From Allopseudospirillum japonicum (GTDB taxonomy: Bacteria; Pseudomonadota; Gammaproteobacteria; Pseudomonadales; Halomonadaceae): 64,000 nucleotides of DNA. The DNA is taken from positions 124,001 through 188,000 of the forward strand of contig NZ_FNYH01000003.1 in the NCBI RefSeq assembly GCF_900108915.1, in the 5' to 3' direction. Below are positions 47,175 through 57,135 of this stretch, piece by piece. The position numbers and the translations under genes were made by a program. Positions within the stretch are counted from its first letter, which is position 1; each line of letters opens with the position of its first letter. The notes below the pieces were generated by a model. That model saw only the letters and a program-made list of their open reading frames with translations. It was not told where the DNA came from and ran no database searches.

Positions 47175-48809
47175 ATGCAATGGATCCTCAATAGCGCCAT
47201 CGCAACCCGCATTTGGGGCCTGGTGTTACTTTTTGCACTTGGTTTATTAGCAAATGCTTTAGTCGCTTTATACACCTCTAAACACAGTATTACCGAAGGT
47301 TATCAACAAGCTGCTTCCAGCATGGTCGAAAGTGCTTGGTCTATTCCGCAGCATTTCTACCAGCAAGTACAAGCAGGCAAACTGAGCGAACAAACAGCTA
47401 AAGATTTGGCTTTGGCTGTGATTACGGCACTGCGTTTTGATGGCAATAATTATGTTTTTGTCCACAGCCATGATGGTCATGCGATTTCTATTGCTGGGGC
47501 ACCTCATTTAAACGGCAAAGATATTAATAACTTACAAGACCCCCAAGGCATTTACATTGTGCGAGAGATTCGCAATAACGCCATGCAAGGCGGCGGTTTT
47601 ACTCGTTATTTGTGGCCACGCCCTGACAATAAAGAAGTGTTGATGGTCAAAAGCACCTATTCACGCTTTTTCGAACCTTGGCAATGGGTGATAGGTTCAG
47701 GCATCAATACCCAAGCGTTAGAAACCAGTATCGCCGCCGCACGCAATCAAATGTTAGTGGCCGTTGGTGCTTGTTTGATCTTGGTGATGATTGCAGCTGT
47801 CGGGTTAATTCGTAGTATTTTGCGTCCTTTAGAAGCCACGGTACAGGCCATGCGTGAGCTTGCGCAAGGTGATGGGGATCTCACACGGCGTTTGCCTGAA
47901 CCACGTCCCAAAGAGTTAAAAGCGCTCACGCATTATTTTAATCTCTTTGCCCATCATATTCATGAAATGGTGCAGTCGATTAGCCAAGCTGGGCAGTCTT
48001 TATCCAGTGCGGCACAACAATTAACTTCCAGCGTCAACACCACACACGAAGCTCTGGATCAGCAACATACTGGCGTTTCTCACCTGATGACCAGTGTGCA
48101 AGCAGTCGAAACTAATTCGCAGCACATGGCTAGCGCCATTACCCAAATGACTCAAGCGGTGCAAAGCTCCAACCAAGATGCCCAAGAAGGACACCAGCAA
48201 GTCAAACACAACCTAGAGGCTATGCAAAAAATTGCCGAAGATGTCCAGCAAATCAGCGGTAGCATTCGCAACCTTGCGCAAGAAGCGGCCAATATAGATA
48301 CCGTCTTAGAAGTGATTCAAGGTGTAGCAGAGCAAACCAATTTACTCGCTTTAAATGCTGCCATTGAAGCCGCACGGGCGGGCGAACAGGGCCGTGGTTT
48401 TGCCGTTGTCGCTGATGAAGTGCGCACCCTGGCACAACGCACCCAAGAATCCACCACGCAAATTCAGCGCATTATTGAAAGTTTGCAAGTCGGTGCAGAT
48501 CAGGCGGTGGCACATATCGAAACCGGTAGCCAAGAAGTCAATCAAGTCGCCCAACGCGCGCAACAAGCCGGCAACTTATTCGCGCATATTCAACACGCCT
48601 TCGCAGAGATGTTAACGGCTAACCGTGCGATTGAAAGTGCTAGCCACAACCAGAACCAAGCCGTATCTGCCTTGCATACTTCGACGCAGTCGATTCGTGA
48701 TCTTTCAGATCAGGTAGCAGAAGATGCACGTCAATCGCAAGCGGTCGCCGCCAGCATTCAGGCTTTATCCTTACAAATGAATCAGTTGGTTGCACAGTTT
48801 AAGCTATAA
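47175..48809 (+). CDS. Methyl-accepting chemotaxis protein with single Cache domain
   Basis: The 544-residue chemoreceptor has TM1 at about 13-33, a periplasmic single Cache (sCache_2) domain with [16 protein letters not shown] and [13 protein letters not shown]2 at about 193-216, HAMP, and a cytoplasmic signalling domain. The hairpin tip [20 protein letters not shown] is conserved and intact. It should report a small molecule to CheA/CheW, which are not in this window. No CheR-tethering pentapeptide ends the protein. ATG 47175 has AAGGAG 9 bases upstream. Its 3' end overlaps the convergent bepA stop by 6 bases. Confidence 0.93.
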   Translation: MQWILNSAIATRIWGLVLLFALGLLANALVALYTSKHSITEGYQQAASSMVESAWSIPQHFYQQVQAGKLSEQTAKDLALAVITALRFDGNNYVFVHSHDGHAISIAGAPHLNGKDINNLQDPQGIYIVREIRNNAMQGGGFTRYLWPRPDNKEVLMVKSTYSRFFEPWQWVIGSGINTQALETSIAAARNQMLVAVGACLILVMIAAVGLIRSILRPLEATVQAMRELAQGDGDLTRRLPEPRPKELKALTHYFNLFAHHIHEMVQSISQAGQSLSSAAQQLTSSVNTTHEALDQQHTGVSHLMTSVQAVETNSQHMASAITQMTQAVQSSNQDAQEGHQQVKHNLEAMQKIAEDVQQISGSIRNLAQEAANIDTVLEVIQGVAEQTNLLALNAAIEAARAGEQGRGFAVVADEVRTLAQRTQESTTQIQRIIESLQVGADQAVAHIETGSQEVNQVAQRAQQAGNLFAHIQHAFAEMLTANRAIESASHNQNQAVSALHTSTQSIRDLSDQVAEDARQSQAVAASIQALSLQMNQLVAQFKL

Positions 48810-50300
48810 GCCATCCAATAAGGCCTGCATCTGTGTTTGCAATACTTGTAGGCTACGTATTCTTTGCGCCAAGGCAGCTTGTGTGCTGGCTTGCGTACTG
48901 ATTTGCTGCGCAAGTTGTAAATGTTTAAATGCTTGTTGCCAACGGCCATGTAATTGAAAGTATTCTGCACGCGCTTGATGCACGCCTAGGGTATCACCGG
49001 CTAAACCAGCCGCTTCTGCCGTTTGATACCAGATATGGGGATCTTGTGGACGTTGACGACTTAACGCTTGCCAAATGGGATAAGCCTTGGTGGGATCGGT
49101 TTGCATCAAAGTACGCCCATACCACCATAAAGCAGGATAATAATTGGGGGCTAAAGCCAGTAACTGACTTAAAATCTGTTCGGCTGCTGGGTAATTTTGT
49201 GCATGAAAATACGCCTCCGCTAAACTGGTTTGAAGGTTTAAATCCTCCGGATACTGCTTGAGTAAGGCCTGTAGCCCTTGTATAGCCGCTGTGGCTTGTG
49301 TTGGTAAAGCCGCCAGTGCTTGAATATAAGTTTGCAAGTGTGCTTTCTGTTCGGCCAAGTCAGGTGCTTCACTTTGTAAACGCGCACTTGCCACCTCAGC
49401 ACCGCCTTCCAAAGCCACCAAAATACGTGCACGCATCAGTGCATAGGGTGATAAAGTCGGCAGCTGCCAGCCCGCCAAAAGCGCTGATTTTGGCCTGTTT
49501 TGTTGTTCGTTCTGAACTTGTGCTGCATGATTTTGCGTATCTGCAATCCGAGATTCGCTTAAAGGGTGAGTGCGCAAAAACTCGAACCCTTGCTCACCTT
49601 GTAAATGCATATGTTGTTGCAAGCGTGTAAACATTTTAGGCATGGCTTCAGGATCAAACCCAGCCGCTGCCAAGGTTTCCAACCCAATACGATCCGCTTC
49701 TTGTTCGTGCAAACGGCTATAACTTAAACTTTGCTGAATCCCTGCAGCTTGTCCACTACTCATAGCGGCAATCCCAGCTTGAGGTTCTCCTGCTGCACTC
49801 AGGGCAATCCCTGCTAATACGCTGGCAATTTGTAAACCTTGGTTGGCTTGCGCTTGTTGCAGACGACGTACAAAATGTTCTTGGCTTAAGTGGCCAAGCT
49901 CGTGCGCAAGCACGGAGGCAAATTCTGCTTCTGTCGGTGCAAAGGTGAACAAGCCACTATGAATGCCGATAATTTGCCCAGGTACAGCAAAAGCGTTTAA
50001 CTGCCGATGTGCCACCACTAAAAGTTGCAATTGTGTGGCTGTCATAGGAGTGTAACTACTTAAACGTTTTAGCAGGGTTTCGCTATAGTCTTGCACCAAA
50101 GGATCATAATGCACTTGCGCTTGCTGGCGGAATTGTCTTAACCAAGCCTGACCGAGTAGTCTTTGTTGCTCTGCTGAATACAAAGGGGGCGACCCTAAAG
50201 CCGGTAAATCTGCCTGTGCTTTCGCAGTGGCTAGCGGCCCCAAGCCGACAACCAAGATTGCCAGTACCCAGCCTAAGCAAAGATAACACCTTGTAAACAT
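48804..50300 (-). CDS. bepA: M48 beta-barrel assembly-enhancing protease BepA
   Basis: BepA is a periplasmic zinc protease and chaperone that assists BAM and LptD assembly and degrades misfolded outer-membrane proteins. The 498 residues start with a signal peptide (to about ATAKAQA), then the M48 domain: [17 protein letters not shown], the zinc motif [12 protein letters not shown], and [16 protein letters not shown] with the third ligand. The C-terminal third is a helical TPR region ([20 protein letters not shown]). It is divergent from tusA-perM, a neighbourhood also found in pseudomonads. Confidence 0.92.
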   Translation of the reverse strand: MFTRCYLCLGWVLAILVVGLGPLATAKAQADLPALGSPPLYSAEQQRLLGQAWLRQFRQQAQVHYDPLVQDYSETLLKRLSSYTPMTATQLQLLVVAHRQLNAFAVPGQIIGIHSGLFTFAPTEAEFASVLAHELGHLSQEHFVRRLQQAQANQGLQIASVLAGIALSAAGEPQAGIAAMSSGQAAGIQQSLSYSRLHEQEADRIGLETLAAAGFDPEAMPKMFTRLQQHMHLQGEQGFEFLRTHPLSESRIADTQNHAAQVQNEQQNRPKSALLAGWQLPTLSPYALMRARILVALEGGAEVASARLQSEAPDLAEQKAHLQTYIQALAALPTQATAAIQGLQALLKQYPEDLNLQTSLAEAYFHAQNYPAAEQILSQLLALAPNYYPALWWYGRTLMQTDPTKAYPIWQALSRQRPQDPHIWYQTAEAAGLAGDTLGVHQARAEYFQLHGRWQQAFKHLQLAQQISTQASTQAALAQRIRSLQVLQTQMQALLDGL

Positions 50301-50360
50301 CAGCTGACCCCTTGAGATATTCTCAGCCTTAGTAGGCTAATAGAACCTAGATTGACTACC

Positions 50361-50669
50361 ATGGATACTCGCCCTATGCAAAGTACGCCTGCTCAAGCCG
50401 CTTTTACGCCGGCTTTTTCTGTAGATCACACCTTGGATGCACGTGGACTTGTTTGCCCGCTCCCCTTGCTCAAAACCAAACACTGTCTTTTACAACTGGA
50501 AGTGGGGCAAGTGTTGTATGTCCTTGCAGAAGACACAGGCGCTTGGACAGATATTCCCGCATTTGTTCGTCATAGTCAGCAACATACTCTGCTCGATGCA
50601 CAACACACAGCAACCGGTTACCACTTTTGGATCCGCAAAGGCGAATCCTTGTTCTCGAGGTCAGTATGA
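50361..50669 (+). CDS. tusA: TusA family sulfurtransferase
   Basis: TusA-like proteins carry a persulfide on a conserved Cys to tRNA thiolation or molybdenum cofactor assembly. The CPxP motif is DARGLVCPLPLLKTK, with the active Cys at about residue 32, and GQVLYVLAEDTGAWTDIPAF follows. ATG 50361 gives 102 residues; a TTG at 50352 or ATG 50376 are possible, and no strong ribosome site decides. The stop overlaps the perM start (ATGA). It is longer at the N-terminus than E. coli TusA (81 residues). Confidence 0.88.
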   Translation: MDTRPMQSTPAQAAFTPAFSVDHTLDARGLVCPLPLLKTKHCLLQLEVGQVLYVLAEDTGAWTDIPAFVRHSQQHTLLDAQHTATGYHFWIRKGESLFSRSV

Positions 50670-51733
50670 TGGCCGTACGTGTCTTATTAAAGCGTTGGAG
50701 CGAGCGTTACTTTTCTGACGAAGAAGCCGTCATCTTATTTTTCGTGCTCTTGCTTGGCTTTGCCGGAATTATCTTGTTAGGCAAGATGCTAGCGCCTTTC
50801 CTTGCCAGTGTAGTGATCGCCTTTTTGCTCAATGGCCTAGTCCACGCCTTGGAACGCTGGCATATCCCGAGGATGCTGGCGGTTTCTGTCGCTTCTTGTT
50901 TATTTATCGGTGTGTTATTTGCCGCTTTATTTATTTTACTGCCGCTCATCTGGAACCAGTTACTGGGATTATCGCGCGAGTTACCTGGGATGATTCAGGT
51001 TGGCCAAACTTGGCTAGCAAGCCTACAAGATACCTATCCGACGTTAATTTCAGAAAGCCATGTCAATGCTTGGGTAGCCCAAGCAGGGCAAGAATTAGGG
51101 CAGATTGGCCAAAAGCTCATTTCAGCATCCTTGTCCAGCATTCCCAGTATGATGGCTTTAATTGTGTATTTGGTGCTTGTCCCGATTTTGGTCTTTTTCT
51201 TGCTCAAAGATCAGGGATTATTAATCCATTGGTGCGCCTCTTGGTTACCTAATAAGCGGCGGATGCTTGGCCAAGTCTGGGCCGAAATGGATAAACAGAT
51301 TGCCAATTATATCCGTGGTAAAGCGATTGAAATTGTGATTGTCGGTGCAGCGACTTATGTCGGTTTAGTCGCTTTCGGCATGCAGTATGCGGCTTTACTG
51401 GCATTACTGGTTGGCTTATCTGTGTTGATTCCGTATATAGGCGCTGCTGTGGTCACAGTTCCAGTTGCTTTGATTGCAATTTTCCAATTTGGTTGGAGCG
51501 ATACTTTCATTTACATCATGATCACGTACGGCATTATCCAAGCACTTGATGGTAATGTCTTAGTCCCTTTGCTCTTTTCTGAAGCCGTGAACTTGCATCC
51601 TGTCGCGATTATTTTGGCCGTACTTTTCTTTGGCGGTTTATGGGGCTTTTGGGGCGTCTTTTTTGCGATTCCTTTAGCGACCTTATGTAAAGCTGTGCTC
51701 AATGCTTGGCCAAGTGATTTTAGCAAGGAGTGA
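50666..51733 (+). CDS. perM: AI-2E family transporter PerM
   Basis: The 355-residue membrane protein has about eight hydrophobic segments (for example ILFFVLLLGFAGIILLG, VVIAFLLNGLVHALERWHIP and YLVLVPILVFFLLKDQ) and the family motif region LLALLVGLSVLIPYIGAAVV with VLVPLLFSEAVNLHPVAIIL. The family exports small molecules or ions; PerM of E. coli is a putative permease of unknown substrate. ATG 50666 overlaps the tusA stop and GAGG is 5 bases upstream; the adjacent ATG 50669 fits equally. Linkage to tusA is translational coupling. Confidence 0.92.
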   Translation: MMAVRVLLKRWSERYFSDEEAVILFFVLLLGFAGIILLGKMLAPFLASVVIAFLLNGLVHALERWHIPRMLAVSVASCLFIGVLFAALFILLPLIWNQLLGLSRELPGMIQVGQTWLASLQDTYPTLISESHVNAWVAQAGQELGQIGQKLISASLSSIPSMMALIVYLVLVPILVFFLLKDQGLLIHWCASWLPNKRRMLGQVWAEMDKQIANYIRGKAIEIVIVGAATYVGLVAFGMQYAALLALLVGLSVLIPYIGAAVVTVPVALIAIFQFGWSDTFIYIMITYGIIQALDGNVLVPLLFSEAVNLHPVAIILAVLFFGGLWGFWGVFFAIPLATLCKAVLNAWPSDFSKE

Positions 51734-51736
51734 AAG

Positions 51737-51831
51737 TCCCTCCCCCTGCTAAGAGGTTAGGAGGGGGCTTGCCTGATAAGCAACTTCCCCCTTCCCCAAC
51801 CTTCCCTTTTACAGGGGAGGGAGAATGTCCT
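51737..51831. repeat. Two C/G-rich dyads between perM and the DTW gene (REP-like)
   Basis: CCCCCT-G-CTAA and TTAG-G-AGGGGG form a 10-bp stem with one mismatch around GAGG (about 51743-51767), directly after perM. About 40 bases later TTCCCT-TTTAC-AGGGGA gives a second shorter dyad. Such purine/pyrimidine-skewed pairs between convergent genes resemble repetitive extragenic palindromes and may also end both transcripts. Confidence 0.5.
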
Positions 51832-52552
51832 GTTTCAAACACCTTTGCTCGCGTAAATCAGCCAGCAAAGCATGCGCAGGGGACTCCTTCACAATCTCTG
51901 CTTGTTGACGGCTTGCTGCATAATGCGTGTTAAAAATATGGAAATAGGCCCCCAACACTTGTGCGCCTGTTGGCTCCTGCGCCATTTTTAACAATTCGAT
52001 GGCCACTTCAACCGTACATAATTGGTACTTTTGACTGGCCTTACGCAGTTGATATTGGCTGGTAAAATCACCTCGTAAAGGTAGGATAGGTAAGTGTGCA
52101 AGATAAGGACTTTTGCGAAAAATCCGTCGTGCCTGCCGCCAAGTCCCCTCAAGTAGGATAAAAACCGGCGTTGCCTGAGGGCGAGCTTGCTGCACTTGTG
52201 TATAAGTACTGACACGCTGCGCATAATCGGGCTGATCATCGGGAAAAATCACCATAGGCGCATAGCAAGGTGAAGCTAAAGCCGCTAATAACTCAGGATC
52301 GACTTGGGTACGTGACCATAAAAACACCCGGGTATTGGGTAAACAATCCGCAATTAAACGTCCGGTATTGCTAGGCTTATAAGCTTCTTCTGGATGCATT
52401 AATAGCCAAAACTCAACCTGAGTCGGTACTTGTACTCGATAAGCACAAATGCAAGCAGGTAAAGCAAGTTGACATTCAGGGCAACGACGCACATTCGCCC
52501 CACGCGCTTTAAAAGGGCGGCGTGCCACTGAATGGTGATGTATTGGGTCCAT
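51809..52552 (-). CDS. DTW domain protein (tRNA-uridine aminocarboxypropyltransferase-like)
   Basis: The protein has an N-terminal Cys cluster (RCPECQLALPACICAY), HPEEAYKPSNTGRLI, and a late LEGTWRQARRIFRKSPYL block, which defines the DTW family (TapT/YfiP and TrmT), enzymes that add an acp group to uridine 47 of tRNA. The name-giving DxTW is ExTW here, a conservative change at a conserved position. ATG 52552 gives 247 residues; an in-frame TTG at 52585 is possible. The start lies 101 bases from the divergent ycjX gene. Confidence 0.85.
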   Translation of the reverse strand: MDPIHHHSVARRPFKARGANVRRCPECQLALPACICAYRVQVPTQVEFWLLMHPEEAYKPSNTGRLIADCLPNTRVFLWSRTQVDPELLAALASPCYAPMVIFPDDQPDYAQRVSTYTQVQQARPQATPVFILLEGTWRQARRIFRKSPYLAHLPILPLRGDFTSQYQLRKASQKYQLCTVEVAIELLKMAQEPTGAQVLGAYFHIFNTHYAASRQQAEIVKESPAHALLADLREQRCLKQDILPPL

Positions 52553-52653
52553 GGGTAAATCTGGGTTGGTTTTATCAGTATACAAAAGACGTTATCTCAT
52601 CCAGAGCCTATCGGCGGTTTATTCTTTCAAGATCCATTGACAGGAGCATGCAG

Positions 52654-54063
52654 GTGTCTTGGTCCAAATTTGAATATCAGCTGCAAACTTGGCTAGAACG
52701 CGGTTTAGATCAAAGGTTGCGTTTAGCCGTAACGGGTTTAAGTCGCGCGGGTAAAACTGCCTTTATTAGTGCGTTGGTTTATCAGTTGCGTCATCTTAAC
52801 GCCCAACAGCAACTTCCTCTATTACAGGTTGCTCGTGAAGGGCGTCTTTTAGGCTGCAAGCGCACTCATCAACCGGATTTAAGTATTCCACGCTTTCCTT
52901 ATGATCAGGCCTTAGCTGCCTTCTACAGCCAACCGCCCTATTGGCCACAGCCCACCAATGGTATCAGTGAAATCTGTCTTAATTTACGTTATCGCCCACA
53001 AACCTCACTCAAGCGCTACCTAGGTGAAGTCGCAAGTTTACAACTTGAAATTGTTGATTATCCAGGGGAATGGCTACTTGATTTACCCTTGCTCGAACAA
53101 GACTTTATCACCTGGTCCCAGACCAGCATAGACTATTTACAACACCATCCACAAAGGCGTGCGCTGGCCCAAACTTGGTGGCAAGGGGTCGAAGCCTTGG
53201 ATGTACTGGCACCTGCTGATGAACACAAAATTGCCCAACTAGCTGCCTTATACACAGAGAACTTGCATCAAAGCAAGGCCGCCGGTTTTGCTTGGATTCA
53301 ACCTGGGCGCTTTATTATGCCTGCTGATCATGCAGGCGCACCTATTTTAGAGTTTTTCCCCTTACCTCAATTGGACAAATATAGTGCGGAGCAAATCCAC
53401 CAGGCAGCACCAGATAGTTTGTTCGCTTTACTGCAACAACGCTTTGAGTACTATAAAAACCATCTAGTACGCCCTTTTTATAAAGAGCATTTTTCTCGCT
53501 TTGATCGGCAAATTGTTTTAATTGATCTGCTACAGGCTTTAAACGCGGGACACGAAAAAGTCCTCGACACGCAAATGACCTTAACCCAACTACTGCAGAG
53601 CTTTCGTTATGGGCAAAGGGATTTTTTACGACGCTTGTTTGCCCCTCGGATTGATCGCCTTTTATTTGCGATTACCAAAAGTGATCATGTCACCCGAGAT
53701 CAAGATCCTGCATTATGCCAACTATTGCAAAACCTCTTGCAAGATCCCCTACAAGACCTACGTACAGATGCAGTACAGCTACAAATTCAACCCCTTGCCT
53801 CCGTCCGTGCTACCCAAGAGCTCATCCTTGAATTAAGCGATGGTCAAAAAACACCTGCCTTAAAAGGGCATAATTTGCAGGGTGAAGTCCTCACTTTTTA
53901 CCCTGGAGAAGTCCCCAAAAGCCTACCTTCGCCCGATTTTTGGCAAACCCAAGGCTTTGAGTTTGTACATTTTGCGCCGCCAAGCTTACATCAAGAACAA
54001 GCCCTTGCGCATTTGCGCATGGATGAGGCCTTAGAATTTTTACTCGGTGATAAATTAGCTTAA
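52654..54063 (+). CDS. ycjX: YcjX family P-loop GTPase-like protein
   Basis: The 469-residue protein aligns along its length with E. coli YcjX: RLRLAVTGLSRAGKTAFISA is the Walker A region, PRFPYDQALAAFY, LEIVDYPGEWLLDLPLL the Walker B/G3 region, FIQ/WIQPGRFIMPADHAGAP, FDRQIVLIDLLQALN and VYPGE-like TFYPGEVPKSLP follow. It is soluble and belongs to a stress-induced operon (psp linked) in enterics; its role is not settled. GTG 52654 is favoured because CAGGAG lies 7 bases upstream; ATG 52648 would be only one base from that site. YcjF, the usual partner, does not follow. Confidence 0.93.
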   Translation: MSWSKFEYQLQTWLERGLDQRLRLAVTGLSRAGKTAFISALVYQLRHLNAQQQLPLLQVAREGRLLGCKRTHQPDLSIPRFPYDQALAAFYSQPPYWPQPTNGISEICLNLRYRPQTSLKRYLGEVASLQLEIVDYPGEWLLDLPLLEQDFITWSQTSIDYLQHHPQRRALAQTWWQGVEALDVLAPADEHKIAQLAALYTENLHQSKAAGFAWIQPGRFIMPADHAGAPILEFFPLPQLDKYSAEQIHQAAPDSLFALLQQRFEYYKNHLVRPFYKEHFSRFDRQIVLIDLLQALNAGHEKVLDTQMTLTQLLQSFRYGQRDFLRRLFAPRIDRLLFAITKSDHVTRDQDPALCQLLQNLLQDPLQDLRTDAVQLQIQPLASVRATQELILELSDGQKTPALKGHNLQGEVLTFYPGEVPKSLPSPDFWQTQGFEFVHFAPPSLHQEQALAHLRMDEALEFLLGDKLA

Positions 54064-54221
54064 TCCTTACAAGTCAAACAGCAACAAAAAGCACAGGTAA
54101 GTCGAGCCTGTGCAGACAGGCTTCCCCAGCTTGTATACACTAGCAGGCTGCACTTGATCTAAGCCTTTCACGGCCTAGATGCGCCCAATATTGAGACTAG
54201 CCAAGAGAAGACATAAGGCCC

Positions 54222-55784
54222 ATGAGTACACGCACACCCACTTTATTAATGATTTTAGATGGTTACGGTCACCGCGAAGATCCCACAGATAATGCGATTT
54301 ATCATGCGAACACGCCTGTGATGGATCGTTTATGGCGCGAGATGCCGCATACACTGATTCATACTTCTGGGATGCAGGTCGGTTTACCTGAAGGCCAAAT
54401 GGGTAATTCCGAAGTAGGCCATATGAATTTGGGTGCAGGGCGCATTGTGTACCAAGATTTTACCCGCATCACAAAAGCCATCGAAACAGGTGATTTTGCT
54501 CAAAATCCTGCTTTAGTCGCAGCGGTTGATGCTGCTGTGGCTCAAGATAAAGCCGTGCATATTATGGGGTTAGTTTCCCCAGGCGGTGTGCATAGCCACC
54601 AAGATCATATTCACGCCATGATTGAGCTGGCGGCGCAACGTGGCGCACGTTATGTCTATTTACATGCTTTTTTAGATGGCCGCGATACCCCTCCAAGAAG
54701 CGCGCAAGCGTCTCTGGTTGCCTTAGATAAAACATTAAAAGACTTGGGCATTGGCCATATTGCCAGCTTGATTGGGCGTTATTACGCCATGGATAGGGAT
54801 GCCCGTTGGGACCGTGTGCAAGCAGCTTACCAATTGCTGACCCAAGCCCAAGCCCAATATCATGCAGTCGATGCGGTGACTGGCTTAGCAATGGCGTATG
54901 CGCGTGGCGAAAATGATGAATTTGTCCAAGCGACCAGCATACATGCACCAGAAGCTGCGCCTGTACATTTGCAAGATGGCGATAGCCTGATCTTTATGAA
55001 TTTCCGTGCTGACCGTGCACGCGAAATCAGCCGCGCCTTCGTCGATCAAGATTTTGCACACTTTGCCCGTCCACAACATCCGCAACTCGCCCATTTTGTG
55101 ATGCTCACTGAGTATGCCGCCAATATTCACGCGCCTTGCGCCTTCCCACCGGAAGCTTTAACCAATACGCTTGGTGAATATCTGGCCAGCTTAGATAAAA
55201 CTCAATTGCGTATTGCAGAAACTGAAAAATACGCTCATGTGACTTTCTTTTTCTCTGGTGGACGTGAGCTAGAATATCCAGGCGAAACCCGTGCTTTGAT
55301 TCCTTCTCCACAAGTTGCTACCTATGATTTGCAGCCCGAGATGAGCGCACCCGAACTGACTCGCCAACTGGTTGAAGCGATTCATTCCGGCCAATATGAT
55401 TTAATCGTTTGTAATTACGCCAATGGCGATATGGTGGGGCACACCGGCGTATATCAAGCTGCAGTACAAGCGGTCGAGGCTTTAGATGCGTGTATTGGTC
55501 AAGTAGTAGAAGCGATAGAGCAAGTCGGTGGTCAATGCCTCATCACGGCAGATCACGGCAATGCAGAACAAATGCTCGATCCAAACACAGGGCAAGCTCA
55601 TACCGCGCACACCACTTGTCCTGTGCCTTTAATTTATATTCCAAATCACCCCAAGCACCCAAGCCTCAAACCAGGGCGTTTGTGTGATATTGCCCCCACC
55701 TTATTGACCTTAATGGACTTACCCGTTCCTGATGAAATGACAGGTGAGTCTTTATTAATCCAAGACACCCTAAGCGCTCTTTAG
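54222..55784 (+). CDS. gpmI: 2,3-bisphosphoglycerate-independent phosphoglycerate mutase
   Basis: GpmI interconverts 3- and 2-phosphoglycerate in glycolysis with two Mn ions. The 520 residues begin [20 protein letters not shown] (metal Asp13); the catalytic Ser63 is in [55 protein letters not shown] and [11 protein letters not shown] follow with the remaining ligands. Length is standard. It begins the gpmI-envC-ctpA-yibQ run, the same order as gpmM-envC-yibQ in E. coli. A hairpin terminator follows. The 158-base leader contains an unassigned dyad at 54091-54113. Confidence 0.97.
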   Translation: MSTRTPTLLMILDGYGHREDPTDNAIYHANTPVMDRLWREMPHTLIHTSGMQVGLPEGQMGNSEVGHMNLGAGRIVYQDFTRITKAIETGDFAQNPALVAAVDAAVAQDKAVHIMGLVSPGGVHSHQDHIHAMIELAAQRGARYVYLHAFLDGRDTPPRSAQASLVALDKTLKDLGIGHIASLIGRYYAMDRDARWDRVQAAYQLLTQAQAQYHAVDAVTGLAMAYARGENDEFVQATSIHAPEAAPVHLQDGDSLIFMNFRADRAREISRAFVDQDFAHFARPQHPQLAHFVMLTEYAANIHAPCAFPPEALTNTLGEYLASLDKTQLRIAETEKYAHVTFFFSGGRELEYPGETRALIPSPQVATYDLQPEMSAPELTRQLVEAIHSGQYDLIVCNYANGDMVGHTGVYQAAVQAVEALDACIGQVVEAIEQVGGQCLITADHGNAEQMLDPNTGQAHTAHTTCPVPLIYIPNHPKHPSLKPGRLCDIAPTLLTLMDLPVPDEMTGESLLIQDTLSAL

Positions 55785-55793
55785 GCTCATCGA

Positions 55794-55815
55794 GGGAGGC
55801 TAATGCCTCCCTTAT
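55794..55815 (+). terminator. Terminator-like hairpin after gpmI
   Basis: GGGAGGC (55794-55800) and GCCTCCC (55805-55811) form a perfect 7-bp stem with loop TAAT, followed by TTAT. The weak T tract suggests partial termination before envC. Confidence 0.5.
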
Positions 55816-55868
55816 CATGTCATGCAGACTTGCCTTATACGCTGAGAATGTAAGCGGGATTGAATATC

Positions 55869-57047
55869 GTGGTTAATGTACATGCCATCATACTGAGATA
55901 TCTTGCCTTGTTTGGACTTGGGTTCAGCCTGATGTTCGGTGTGGATGTTAATGCGGCTGTTGATCAGGTGTCCCCAGAGCAATTAAAAGCCTTGCAGCAA
56001 GAAATCAACAGCTTACAAGGCTGGCTGAAAACGGCCGAAGGCCAGCGTTCTGAGCATCAGGAAATCTTAGCTGAGGCAGAGCGTGACATTGGGATTTTGC
56101 TCAAACAGATTCAAGATCACCAAGATCAGCAAAACCAACTCAATGGCCAACTCGATGAACTTCAAAGTCGTCAAACCCTGCTACAACGCCAGCGCGATCA
56201 GCAAGCCTTGCTTTTAAGGCGACAAATTCGCGCTGCCTATGCCATGGGCCGACAAGAATATTTGAAAGTCTTGTTAAATCAAGAGGCACCCGACCAGCTC
56301 GCGCGCGTGCTACGTTATTATGATTACTTAAACCGAGAACGTGCGACCCGTATTGAAAGCTATCTAGCTAGTGCACGCGAACTGCGCCAAGTCGAAAGCG
56401 AGATTATTGAAAAAAGCCAACACCTCAATGCAGTGACGCAAAGTTTACGTGATCAAAGCGCACAGCTTGCACAGGAACAAGAAAAACGCCAACAAGCGTT
56501 GGCTGCTTTGGAACAAAATATTCAAAATAAAGGCAGCGAACTCGATAAATTACTCAGTGATCAAGTCCGTTTAGAAAAATTACTTGCTGCCGTTGAGCAA
56601 GCAGCACAAAAGATTCAGCCTCAGCCAGATAATCGCCCCTTTCGCAAAATGCGTGGTCAACTCCCTTGGCCACTCGATACAGATCAAGGGGTGAAAGTGC
56701 TGCAAGCCTTTGGTAGTGAACAATATAATGGCAAATTACGTTCACGTGGACTTTTATTAGAGGCTAATTTAGGTCAAGCCGTTCGTGCCGTGCATAGCGG
56801 ACGTGTGGTTTTCTCCGATTGGTTACGCGGTTTTGGCCTAATGGTGATTCTTGATCATGGGACAGGTTATATGAGTTTATATGGCCACAACCAAACCTTG
56901 TTAAGAGATACAGGTGCTTGGGTTCACGCCGGCGAGGTGATTGCCACCGCAGGCCATACCGGTGGACAAAAACGCACTGCATTATACTTTGAAATTCGTT
57001 ATAAAGGCCGTCCAACCGATCCCGTCTCTTGGGTGGCTAAGCGTTAA
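55869..57047 (+). CDS. envC: Murein hydrolase activator EnvC
   Basis: EnvC is a periplasmic coiled-coil protein that activates the septal amidases AmiA and AmiB. After a signal peptide (to about VDVNAA) the protein has a long coiled coil (about 30-240, for example EQLKALQQEINSLQGWLKTA) and a C-terminal LytM domain (about 270-392). As in EnvC the zinc ligands are lost: SRGLLLEA replaces HxGxD and ALYFEIR replaces HxH. GTG 55869 has GGGA 9 bases upstream; an in-frame TTG at 55860 would overlap that site. With NlpD at 7.4 kb the window encodes activators for both amidase branches. Confidence 0.93.
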   Translation: MVNVHAIILRYLALFGLGFSLMFGVDVNAAVDQVSPEQLKALQQEINSLQGWLKTAEGQRSEHQEILAEAERDIGILLKQIQDHQDQQNQLNGQLDELQSRQTLLQRQRDQQALLLRRQIRAAYAMGRQEYLKVLLNQEAPDQLARVLRYYDYLNRERATRIESYLASARELRQVESEIIEKSQHLNAVTQSLRDQSAQLAQEQEKRQQALAALEQNIQNKGSELDKLLSDQVRLEKLLAAVEQAAQKIQPQPDNRPFRKMRGQLPWPLDTDQGVKVLQAFGSEQYNGKLRSRGLLLEANLGQAVRAVHSGRVVFSDWLRGFGLMVILDHGTGYMSLYGHNQTLLRDTGAWVHAGEVIATAGHTGGQKRTALYFEIRYKGRPTDPVSWVAKR

Positions 57048-57135
57048 ATGACTCTCGGTAAATTGATGCATGTAACCAACCCCATATGGGCAAAATATCA
57101 ATTTTATCAGCCATAAAAATTCACAGGATTCTAGG

